Source: CAYSPU01 sp964432995 (GTDB taxonomy: Bacteria; Verrucomicrobiota; Verrucomicrobiia; Limisphaerales; JAHDYP01). From it: DNA of 17,333 bases. Made by a program: the position numbers and the translations under genes. Below, piece after piece: positions 1 through 6,034 of the stretch. The stretch spans positions 1 through 17,333 of the forward strand of contig CAYSPU010000119.1 in assembly GCA_964432995.1 (NCBI GenBank), in the 5' to 3' direction. The notes beneath the pieces were generated by a model that ran no database searches, had not been told where the DNA came from, and worked only from the letters and a program-made list of their open reading frames with translations. The first letter of the stretch is position 1. Every line of letters begins with the position of its first letter.

Positions 1-271
1 GCCGCCTTTCCGGGACCGCGGGTCTTCTGACCCGCAGCCAGGCGCACACACCCTATGCTGCGGCTCCAGCCGCCTCCGTCCCGCCGTCGCGGGACTACGG
101 CTTGGCAGACCCGTCGCGCTCCGGACCGCCCACCGACGCGGACTGGTGACCGACAACCTCCAGATGCACTGCCAGATCCTGTGCTCCCAAACGCACAGTT
201 GACGCAGATTCTGCCGACGCCTAGTCTGCACCCGGCCAACGCCCAGTATTGTGCGAACGCACCAAGTTGCT
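1..271. other. Intergenic region with repeat hairpins, no gene seen
   Basis: I see no convincing gene here. An open frame on the + strand from 55 reads as low-complexity Pro/Arg/Ala text with no recognisable domain and runs into the following gene in another frame. What stands out is a cluster of perfect hairpins between 18 and 95, listed separately. The bases just upstream of the prepilin gene show no obvious Shine-Dalgarno sequence, and I could not place a promoter with confidence. Confidence 0.5.
18..95. repeat. Cluster of three small hairpins
   Basis: Three perfect inverted repeats follow one another. The arms GCGGGTC and GACCCGC (18-24 and 29-35) enclose a TTCT loop. GCGGC and GCCGC (60-64 and 69-73) enclose TCCA. 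GTCCCGC and GCGGGAC (78-84 and 89-95) enclose CGTC. No T-tract follows any of them, so a simple intrinsic terminator is unlikely. The pattern resembles the interspersed palindromic intergenic repeats common in Verrucomicrobiota genomes. That assignment is from memory and has not been searched. Confidence 0.6.
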
Positions 272-1174
272 ATGAACCCAATCCAACCCTCTTGGGGTCG
301 CGGAAGGCGACCCTTGCGCACCAATCCCCACGGTGGCTTCACCTTGATCGAGTTGCTGGTGGTCATCGCCATCATCGCGATTCTCGCCGGAATGCTCCTC
401 CCGGCCCTCGCCAAGGCCAAGGACAAGGCCCAGCTCACGCTCGACCTGAACAACGTCAAGCAGGCGCTCCTGTCCAGCCACATGTACTCGACGGACAACA
501 ACGATCATCTGCCTCACCCAACCTGGGGCACCTTGCCCGAAGGCCCTGATGGCTGGGCCTACGCCACCAGGAACGGCGGGCGTATCCCAGGGCTCTCCAT
601 CGAGTCGATCCCCAACTGCTCGGGGAAGGGCCTCAACACCATCGAGTTCACCAACCAAACCTTGTTCTTCAAGATCGGCCAACTGGGCAACTACCTGACC
701 GACTATAAGACGCTCTGGTGCCCCAAGGACGTGACGCAGCGCAGCGGTGGCGAGTTCAAGAGTCTGTTCCTCGGCCGTGCCGTGAAGGTCACTTCCTACT
801 GCTGGAACGGCACCATTGGGGGCTATTGCGGACCGAAGGCCGAAACGCTGAACGGGCGCACGTACAAACTGTCCAACTTCGAACCGTCCGGATGGCAGAT
901 GTGGGAGCAGAACGAGGCCGATTCCTTCTTCTTCAACGACGCCGGGAACCACCCCGAGACCGCCGGCGAGACCATCTCCCTGCGGCATTCGGGCGCCCCC
1001 GACCACTTGCGGCTCGCCAAGGCAGGCAACTATCCACGGACCCTGCCCGGCGGCGCCGTCGTCGGCTGCTTCGATGGCCACTCGGCGATGATGAAGTGGG
1101 GGAAGTGCTACGAGCTGATCCACGACCCCAACTATCCCAACGACCTCCTCAACGGCCCCGGCTACCGGAGGTAG
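272..1174 (+). CDS. Prepilin-type N-terminal cleavage/methylation domain protein (pseudopilin-like)
   Basis: A 300-residue protein of the large verrucomicrobial/planctomycete family of type II secretion or type IV pilus-like pseudopilins. Near the N-terminus the class III prepilin motif GGFTLIELLVVIAIIAIL is followed by GMLLPALAKAKDKA. A prepilin peptidase (not in this window) would cut after the glycine before FTLIE, leaving one hydrophobic N-terminal helix and a periplasmic or surface domain. The C-terminal part has VGCFDGHSAMMKW, matching the DGH-type signature that ends these proteins. ATG 272 is chosen as the start. An in-frame GTG at 251 would add seven residues, and neither has a clear ribosome binding site. 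These proteins occur in many paralogues and their individual roles are unknown, so surface display or secretion is inferred. The gene is monocistronic and ends just before a strong terminator. Confidence 0.9.
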   Translation: MNPIQPSWGRGRRPLRTNPHGGFTLIELLVVIAIIAILAGMLLPALAKAKDKAQLTLDLNNVKQALLSSHMYSTDNNDHLPHPTWGTLPEGPDGWAYATRNGGRIPGLSIESIPNCSGKGLNTIEFTNQTLFFKIGQLGNYLTDYKTLWCPKDVTQRSGGEFKSLFLGRAVKVTSYCWNGTIGGYCGPKAETLNGRTYKLSNFEPSGWQMWEQNEADSFFFNDAGNHPETAGETISLRHSGAPDHLRLAKAGNYPRTLPGGAVVGCFDGHSAMMKWGKCYELIHDPNYPNDLLNGPGYRR

Positions 1175-1219
1175 GTCTCCCCATCCATCTTCGATCCCGG
1201 TGTAACCGGGTCGACCCGC

Positions 1220-1246
1220 AAGACGCTCCGCTCCACGGAGCGTCTT
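1220..1246 (+). terminator. Intrinsic terminator of the prepilin gene
   Basis: A perfect 11-bp stem (AAGACGCTCCG with CGGAGCGTCTT) and a five-base loop CTCCA are followed by the pyrimidine-rich CCTTTTCG. It starts 46 bases after the stop codon of the prepilin-type gene. The T-run lies only on the + strand side, so it should serve the left gene rather than the convergent oxidoreductase gene. A separate perfect 12-bp palindrome CGGGTCGACCCG sits just upstream at 1207-1218. Confidence 0.85.
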
Positions 1247-1328
1247 CCTTTTCGCTCCCACCCACCCCCTATCTCGTTTCCCCTCAGCCCGGATAATTCA
1301 CGCTGCCGGCGCGTGTGGAACATTCCGG

Positions 1329-2675
1329 TCAGATGTAGCCGTGGGTGAAGGGCTTCCGCATCGGCCGTTTCAGCCAGCGGTTGGCTTCCTTCGCGTTTGC
1401 CCCCACAAACTTCTCCTTCCGTGGATCCCACTCCAAGGGTTGCTTCATCCGGATCGAGATCACTCCGATGTGGGCAATCGAGATCGAGCGATGGCCAATC
1501 TCCACCTTGCAGATCGGGTCCTTCCGTGTGCGAATGCACTCGAAGAAATTGGCCATGTGGTTGTCGCTCTTGTACAGGCGGATGGCGCCGGCGGGCAGTT
1601 TCTCCTCGGTCAACTCCGGCTTGCTGGCCTGGATTTCGCTCCGGCTCACATAGATCCACCCCTCGCTTCCGATGAACTGCACGCCGTTGGGCGTGCTCTT
1701 GCCTTCGCCCACCACGTTGCGTTCCGTAACGGTGCTCTCGTCCACCAGCGTCATGGTCACGCCGTCGGCGTAGCGGCAGTCCACCCGGTACTTCGCGATG
1801 GCGTCGTAACCGCCCGGGATCATCGCCACCAACCCCTTGCCATCAAACGCCACCGGCCCGGAGTCTTCGTCCGTCCCGTGGCCCCACTGGGCAATGTCGT
1901 TGTGGTGCGCGCCCCAGTCGGTCATCTGCCCGCCGGAGAACTGGTACCACCACCGGAAGTTCCCGTGGCAGTTGTGCCCGTTGTAATCCACGACCGGCGT
2001 CTGCCCCAGGTAGGTGTTCCAGTCCAATCCCGCGGGAACCGCTTGCGCCGGGAACGGACCCTCCCGCGGACCGGTCGGCAGGCCCACCACCATGTGCTGC
2101 AACTTGCCGATGCGGCCATTGCGGACCAACTCGCAGGCGAGCCGAAACCGCGGATCGCTCCGTTGCTGGCTGCCCACCTGCAGCACCACCTTGTTCTTCC
2201 GAACCGCCCGGATCAACCGCTGGCCCTCCTCGATCGTCAGGGTGAGCGGTTTCTCCGTGTAGATATCCTTCTTGGCCGCGCACGCCGCCAGGTTCACCAG
2301 CGTATGCCAATGGTCCGGTGTCCCGTTGATGACCACGTCCACGTCCGCCCGCTCGAGCAACTTCCGAAAATCGCGATACTTCCCCGACTCCGGCACGCCG
2401 AATTGCTTCGCCGCCTCGTCCAACTGCCGCTGGTCCACGTCGCACAACGCCACCACCCGACCGTAGTTCTTCGCCCAGTTGCAGTCCCCGCGCCCCTGCC
2501 CGCCGCAGCCGATGAGGGCGATCCCCGGACGATCATTCGGCGACAACGCCTTCGCCGATACGGCCGCGCCGCGCGCCTCCTCGCGATACCAGGCCGGCAA
2601 CGCTACCGCCGCCGTCGCCACCGCCGACGATTTGATGAAACTACGCCGACTCAGACATGCGCTCTCGGATTTCAT
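1329..2675 (-). CDS. Tat-exported Gfo/Idh/MocA family oxidoreductase
   Basis: A 448-residue NAD(P)-dependent sugar or cyclitol dehydrogenase-like protein. A twin-arginine signal, SRRSFIK at residues 9-15 followed by an Ala/Val-rich stretch, predicts folded export to the periplasm, as is frequent for this family in Verrucomicrobiota and Planctomycetota. The Rossmann region reads IGCGGQGRGD (residues 55-64) with CDVD at 78-81. TPDHWH (119-124) and the EKP signature (141-143) follow, and GGQMTDWGAHHND (248-260) matches the catalytic/C-terminal region of the bacterial subfamily. The frame stays open upstream to 2783, but ATG 2675 is chosen because it places the Tat motif correctly and has a G-rich sequence (GGGGGGGAG) 13 bases upstream. 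The substrate cannot be told from sequence. The divergent sialidase-like gene suggests carbohydrate processing. The stop is TGA at 1329-1331. Confidence 0.92.
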   Translation of the reverse strand: MKSESACLSRRSFIKSSAVATAAVALPAWYREEARGAAVSAKALSPNDRPGIALIGCGGQGRGDCNWAKNYGRVVALCDVDQRQLDEAAKQFGVPESGKYRDFRKLLERADVDVVINGTPDHWHTLVNLAACAAKKDIYTEKPLTLTIEEGQRLIRAVRKNKVVLQVGSQQRSDPRFRLACELVRNGRIGKLQHMVVGLPTGPREGPFPAQAVPAGLDWNTYLGQTPVVDYNGHNCHGNFRWWYQFSGGQMTDWGAHHNDIAQWGHGTDEDSGPVAFDGKGLVAMIPGGYDAIAKYRVDCRYADGVTMTLVDESTVTERNVVGEGKSTPNGVQFIGSEGWIYVSRSEIQASKPELTEEKLPAGAIRLYKSDNHMANFFECIRTRKDPICKVEIGHRSISIAHIGVISIRMKQPLEWDPRKEKFVGANAKEANRWLKRPMRKPFTHGYI

Positions 2676-2955
2676 GGCCGGATTCCATCTCCCCCCCGCC
2701 GAACCGTCAAGGGCCGATGTCCGGGGCGGAGTGTCTGTAGCTCGCGCACACCTCCAAGAAGCCCGCATCCCTGCGGGACGCAATGAGCCACGATGCTGAC
2801 CCCCGCGTGAGCTGACGTCGCCCTGCCGGCGAGATGGAACTTGCCTTCTGTTGTCCTCCGGACTTCTGACTCCGGACTCCGTCTTTTGGAAAGCGGATTC
2901 CGTTGCGCGACTGCCTCCCGCGGGTCTACGGTCGGCGACACATCACTCATCGGCC
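2676..2955. other. Divergent intergenic region with small repeats
   Basis: This 280-base spacer lies between the oxidoreductase and sialidase-like start codons and should hold both promoters, but I could not identify -35/-10 pairs reliably. It contains a near-palindrome GCATCCCTGCGGGACGC (about 2766-2782), a small hairpin TCGCC/GGCGA in the stretch 2818-2832, and a 9-bp direct repeat CTCCGGACT at 2856-2864 and 2870-2878. The sialidase frame stays open leftwards to 2851, but that translation comes from the direct-repeat text and shows no protein-like features, so I treat it as noncoding. Confidence 0.5.
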
Positions 2956-4353
2956 ATGTCTTCGACATCCTCGATTGGAATCCTGGCGGCCTGCGCTCTG
3001 GCTGCCGCTTCTGTGTCTGCTGACCAGTCCCTCCCTGAATCGGGTAGGGCGCCCACTCCGAGGGCGCCGCAAAGTGAAGTCAACGAATTAGTTGTCGCCG
3101 GCGCGCCCGGAGGGCGCGCCCTACCTCCTACCGGTTCGGTGTCGCCAATGCGCATCGATTCTGCAGGCGTCCGTGCCCTCCACGAAGCGGAACTCATCTT
3201 TCCTCCTGAGACCTGGCACAACCACGCCTCCTGCATCGTCGAAACCCCCAAGGGCGACTTTCTCGTCTGCTGGTTTCACGGTTCCGGCGAGCGCACCGCC
3301 GATGACGTGAAGATCGAGGGCGCCTGGCGCCGACGAGGGAAGCAATCCTGGAGCCCGCGGTTCACGATGGCCGACACCCCCGGTTATCCGGACACGAATC
3401 CGGCCATGCTCATCGATCCCCACGGCCGTCTCTGGTTGTTGTGGCCCACGATCCTGGCCAATCGCTGGGAAACGGCCCTCATGAAGGTTCGTATCGCCTC
3501 CGAGTTCGCGCCCGGCAGAACCCCTCGCTGGGAAACCGAGTTTGTCCTCCACATCACTCCCGGCACCAACTTCGAAGCCCAGGCCACGGCGTTCTGGGAC
3601 GCCGCGGAATCGCGCGCCCGGCAAGCCCCTCCCCCGGACATGACCGCGGACAAGATCCGAAGCTACTTCGGCGAGTTGCGCGCCCGGGCTGCCGACAAGC
3701 TCTCCCGCCGGTTGGGCTGGATGACCCGCGCCCATCCGTTCGTGCTCGAAGGCCGACGCCTGATCGTGCCGCTGTACTCGGACGGCTTCGACTGCTCGCT
3801 GATGGCGATCACGGACGACTGGGGTCAGACGTGGCACACCAGCACCCCGTTGATGGGCCTCGCCAACATCCAGCCCAGCATCGTCCAACGAACCGATGGC
3901 TCCCTCTACACTCTCATGCGGGACAACGGACCCCCGCCCCAACGGCTCATGCAGAGCGCATCGCGCGACCGCGGCGAGACCTGGTCGTCCGTCACCGACA
4001 GCGAGATTCCCAACCCCGGCTCGGGAGCCGAAGTCATCCGCCTCCGGAACGGACGTTGGGCCTTTATTGGCAATGACACCGAAGACGGCCGTCACCGACT
4101 GGCCGTCTGGATCTCGGATGACGAGGGGCGCACCTGGAAGTGGCGCCGGAACCTGGAAGCCGATCCCCCGGGCCCGGAAGCCGGCAGCTACAGTTATCCC
4201 AGTTTGATCCAGGCGCGGGATGGCACCCTCCACGCCACCTACAGCCACCATCACCACCGCCGATCCCTCCCCAAGGATGTGGATGGAGACCCGGCGGGGA
4301 AATCGATCAAACACGTGCGGTTCAACGAGGCCTGGGTGCGGGAAGCGCGCTGA
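2956..4353 (+). CDS. Secreted sialidase-like BNR/Asp-box protein
   Basis: A 465-residue member of the sialidase (neuraminidase) superfamily of six-bladed propellers. Three Asp-boxes (S/T-x-D-x-G-x-T-W) are visible: TDDWGQTW at 286-293, SRDRGETW at 336-343 and SDDEGRTW at 387-394. The conserved C-terminal SYSYPSLIQARDGTLHATYS begins at residue 411. Residues 1-22 form a plausible signal peptide (hydrophobic core IGILAACALAAASV, cleavage after VSA), although the n-region lacks positive charge. Residues 30-57 are encoded by a composite palindrome, so this linker is probably acquired. An alternative start at ATG 3148 (residue 65) would exclude both signal and repeat. In this superfamily many proteins are annotated exo-alpha-sialidase without proof, so the true glycan substrate is unknown. 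The divergent Gfo/Idh/MocA gene fits glycan catabolism. Confidence 0.85.
   Translation: MSSTSSIGILAACALAAASVSADQSLPESGRAPTPRAPQSEVNELVVAGAPGGRALPPTGSVSPMRIDSAGVRALHEAELIFPPETWHNHASCIVETPKGDFLVCWFHGSGERTADDVKIEGAWRRRGKQSWSPRFTMADTPGYPDTNPAMLIDPHGRLWLLWPTILANRWETALMKVRIASEFAPGRTPRWETEFVLHITPGTNFEAQATAFWDAAESRARQAPPPDMTADKIRSYFGELRARAADKLSRRLGWMTRAHPFVLEGRRLIVPLYSDGFDCSLMAITDDWGQTWHTSTPLMGLANIQPSIVQRTDGSLYTLMRDNGPPPQRLMQSASRDRGETWSSVTDSEIPNPGSGAEVIRLRNGRWAFIGNDTEDGRHRLAVWISDDEGRTWKWRRNLEADPPGPEAGSYSYPSLIQARDGTLHATYSHHHHRRSLPKDVDGDPAGKSIKHVRFNEAWVREAR
3043..3125. repeat. Composite palindrome inside the sialidase-like gene
   Basis: The outer arms GGTAGGGCGC (3043-3052) and GCGCCCTACC (3116-3125) are perfect complements. 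Inside are two further hairpins. One is GGCGCCC/GGGCGCC with loop ACTCCGA. The other is a perfect 9-bp stem GGCGCGCCC/GGGCGCGCC with loop GGA. They are separated by about 30 unpaired bases. The element is read in frame as residues 30-57 of the protein, between signal peptide and propeller. It shares its terminal GGTAGGGCG sequence with the copy at 4439-4522. Confidence 0.8.
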
Positions 4354-4438
4354 CGGTCACGGATTCCCGGTCATTCCGTGGCATCACCACCGATGTGCCC
4401 ATGGCATGCTCTCTCCGTGGATCCCGCACCGCGTGAAT

Positions 4439-4522
4439 GGTAGGGCGCGCTCTCCGCAGCGCGCCGAAGACACGTGCCGGGGAGACTGCTCCCGGCGGCG
4501 CCCTCGGAGAGGTCGCCCCACC
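4439..4522. repeat. Composite palindrome between convergent genes
   Basis: The outer arms GGTAGGGCG (4439-4447) and CGCCCCACC (4514-4522) pair at eight of nine positions. Inner hairpins are GGCGCGCT/AGCGCGCC with loop CTCCGC, and GCCGGG/CCCGGC around nine bases. The element fills most of the 176-base spacer between the stop of the sialidase-like gene (4353) and the stop of the membrane cytochrome c gene (4530). There is no T-tract, but its position and strong folding could let it act as a transcription barrier or mRNA 3'-end stabiliser for both convergent units. That role is inferred. Confidence 0.7.
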
Positions 4523-4529
4523 GCATGCG

Positions 4530-5168
4530 CTACTTGCCTAAGGGGACCTGCACTAACTCGTCCGCCGTCCAGGCGTTCCCCGCGCGGTCGGCGGTCTGCG
4601 CGCGGATCGTCTGGACCTGTTCCGCCGTCACCTCGGGGGCGTCATTCCCCCAGCTCTTGTTCCGGCGGATGTAGGTGAGCACGGCCGCGATCTCCTCGTC
4701 CTTCAGCAGGTCGCGCCATGGCGGCATGGCGCCGTGGAACACGCCCCCCCTCACGTTGATGGGCCCCTGAACTCCATCCAGCACCAGCCGGATGAGACGA
4801 TCGGGGGTGGGCGCCACAACCCATTCCGACCCCGCCAGCGGCGGGAATTGTCCCGGTAAACCCCGGCCCGTCGCCTGATGACAGACGACACAATAGGCTC
4901 CGAACGCCCGCCGGCCGGTGGCGAACAGGGTGTCGTCTTCCGGTTTCGGGAGCATCGCCTGCAGCATCTCCGAGGAGGCGTAAGGCAGGTAGACCTTCGC
5001 GTGAAAGCCACCTGCGCGCCGGCCCAGGAACCACACCGCCCAGCACGCCAACACCGCCAACAACACCCACAACCACACCGGCGCCGGAACCGCCGACACC
5101 CCCGGCTCCGGCAGATCGCCGGCCGACGTCGTGGCCGAACGGACTCGCTGGTTCGATGCATCACTCAT
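4530..5168 (-). CDS. Membrane-anchored monoheme cytochrome c
   Basis: A 212-residue protein and the last gene of the operon. One N-terminal transmembrane helix (about residues 31-48, WLWVLLAVLACWAVWFLG) anchors a periplasmic class I cytochrome c domain. That domain has CVVCH at 93-97 and a likely methionine axial ligand in GAMPPW (Met148). Only one CXXCH is present, so it is not a full diheme CcoP, although it occupies the place of CcoP after CcoN- and CcoO-like genes. The ATG at 5168 overlaps the stop of the CcoO-like gene as ATGA. The longer open frame to 5555 runs antisense-like through that gene and was rejected. It probably accepts electrons from ACIII or its monoheme subunits and passes them to a terminal acceptor encoded elsewhere. 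Confidence 0.88.
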   Translation of the reverse strand: MSDASNQRVRSATTSAGDLPEPGVSAVPAPVWLWVLLAVLACWAVWFLGRRAGGFHAKVYLPYASSEMLQAMLPKPEDDTLFATGRRAFGAYCVVCHQATGRGLPGQFPPLAGSEWVVAPTPDRLIRLVLDGVQGPINVRGGVFHGAMPPWRDLLKDEEIAAVLTYIRRNKSWGNDAPEVTAEQVQTIRAQTADRAGNAWTADELVQVPLGK

Positions 5169-6034
5169 GGACCTGGAACCTGTGTCGGCGCGTTCGTGAC
5201 CGCCGAGGACCGGGATTGGTCTGGCGCGCTCGGAGTGGCCTCTGCCGAAGCCAGCGGACGTTCGAGAAGCGGCACATCCGCCCGCAGACTCAGGAGATAC
5301 GCCACCAGAGCCTGCGCTCCGTCCCCCGACACGATTCCCCGCGCGCCAGCCTTGGCCTTCTCGAAAAGAAATCGATAGGGCGGCATGACCGACCCCGCCA
5401 CGGTCTTCTGCGGGTCGTGGAGATGCCGGAAGTGCCAGTCCCGACTCGTCAACCGGAGACCGACGTTGGCGAGATCGGGCCCGATCCGTTGGGAACCCGG
5501 CAGCGCCGGCCGATCCCGAAGAAAATCGGCGGCCACGCTCCGACCTCGGCCCCACCCCCGAGCGATGTCCGGCCCCAGGGCAATGAACCGCACCTCAGAC
5601 TTTGCCCCAGCTTTCCCGAGGGCGTTGACGAGCGCAGTCACGCGCGCGTGGTCCGGTTCTTCCGCCAACACGATGGTCGGCGTTTGCGAGAACCGATGCT
5701 CGACCTCCCCCTCGGACAAGTCCGGGCGCGCCGCCCGCACCGCTCGGGCCACAAGGGCGGTGTTGGTGCCCGCGCGCGTTAAGAGCACTTCGAAGCGCGC
5801 GCCCTCCTGCCGCACCTGCTGGCTGTGGCAGGTCGCGCAGCCCAGCGACCGATACACCTGCAGACCCTCCTGAGCCAGACCGGGGCGCGCCGCCGGATAG
5901 GACTGCGTCGTTTCCACCACGTTCGTTCCCGGCGCGGCCTGACCAAGCTGCAACTGCGGAACGCAAACCAATCCCCACCACGAGGCGGCCAACGCCACGA
6001 AAACGCCGAGGAAAAGCACGGGACCGCGATTCAT
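5165..6034 (-). CDS. CcoO-like monoheme cytochrome c (cbb3-type subunit II homologue)
   Basis: A 289-residue protein with one N-terminal membrane anchor (residues 5-24), CATCHSQQVRQ at 66-76 and the CcoO-like C-terminal core GPDLANVG (185-192), HLHDPQ and SVMPPYRF (Met217 as likely axial ligand). Between the heme motif and the GPDLA motif lies an insertion of roughly 100 residues compared with classical CcoO. It includes a segment around 119-152 (PTIVLAEEPDHA then NALGKAGAKSEVRF) that looks like a small beta-alpha-beta unit. The ATG at 6034 overlaps the CcoN-like stop as ATGA and has GGAGG (6042-6046) seven bases upstream. Its frame stays open upstream through the CcoN gene, a high-GC artefact. 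Without a metal-containing CcoN partner it probably works as an electron-transfer subunit. Confidence 0.88.
   Translation of the reverse strand: MNRGPVLFLGVFVALAASWWGLVCVPQLQLGQAAPGTNVVETTQSYPAARPGLAQEGLQVYRSLGCATCHSQQVRQEGARFEVLLTRAGTNTALVARAVRAARPDLSEGEVEHRFSQTPTIVLAEEPDHARVTALVNALGKAGAKSEVRFIALGPDIARGWGRGRSVAADFLRDRPALPGSQRIGPDLANVGLRLTSRDWHFRHLHDPQKTVAGSVMPPYRFLFEKAKAGARGIVSGDGAQALVAYLLSLRADVPLLERPLASAEATPSAPDQSRSSAVTNAPTQVPGP

Noticed and set aside
18..95. Possible CRISPR or tandem repeat array
   Set aside because: The hairpins differ in sequence and have no regular spacers or repeated unit.
221..1261. A 346-residue minus-strand open frame opposite the prepilin gene
   Set aside because: Val/Gly/Glu-rich shadow text; the + strand has an unmistakable prepilin motif followed by a terminator.
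1341..2786. A 481-residue + strand open frame opposite the Gfo/Idh/MocA gene
   Set aside because: No recognisable motif, His/Arg/Pro-rich, and the opposite strand carries clear Tat, Rossmann and EKP motifs.
2851..2955. Earlier in-frame start of the sialidase-like protein
   Set aside because: The extra 35 residues come from direct-repeat intergenic DNA and would bury the signal peptide inside the protein.
3121..4314. A 397-residue minus-strand open frame opposite the sialidase-like gene
   Set aside because: No motifs, and the + strand shows three Asp-boxes in the right order.
4530..5555. Longer start for the terminal monoheme cytochrome
   Set aside because: The added 129 residues overlap the CcoO-like gene in another frame and show no domain; the ATG at 5168 gives a proper membrane anchor and an ATGA overlap.
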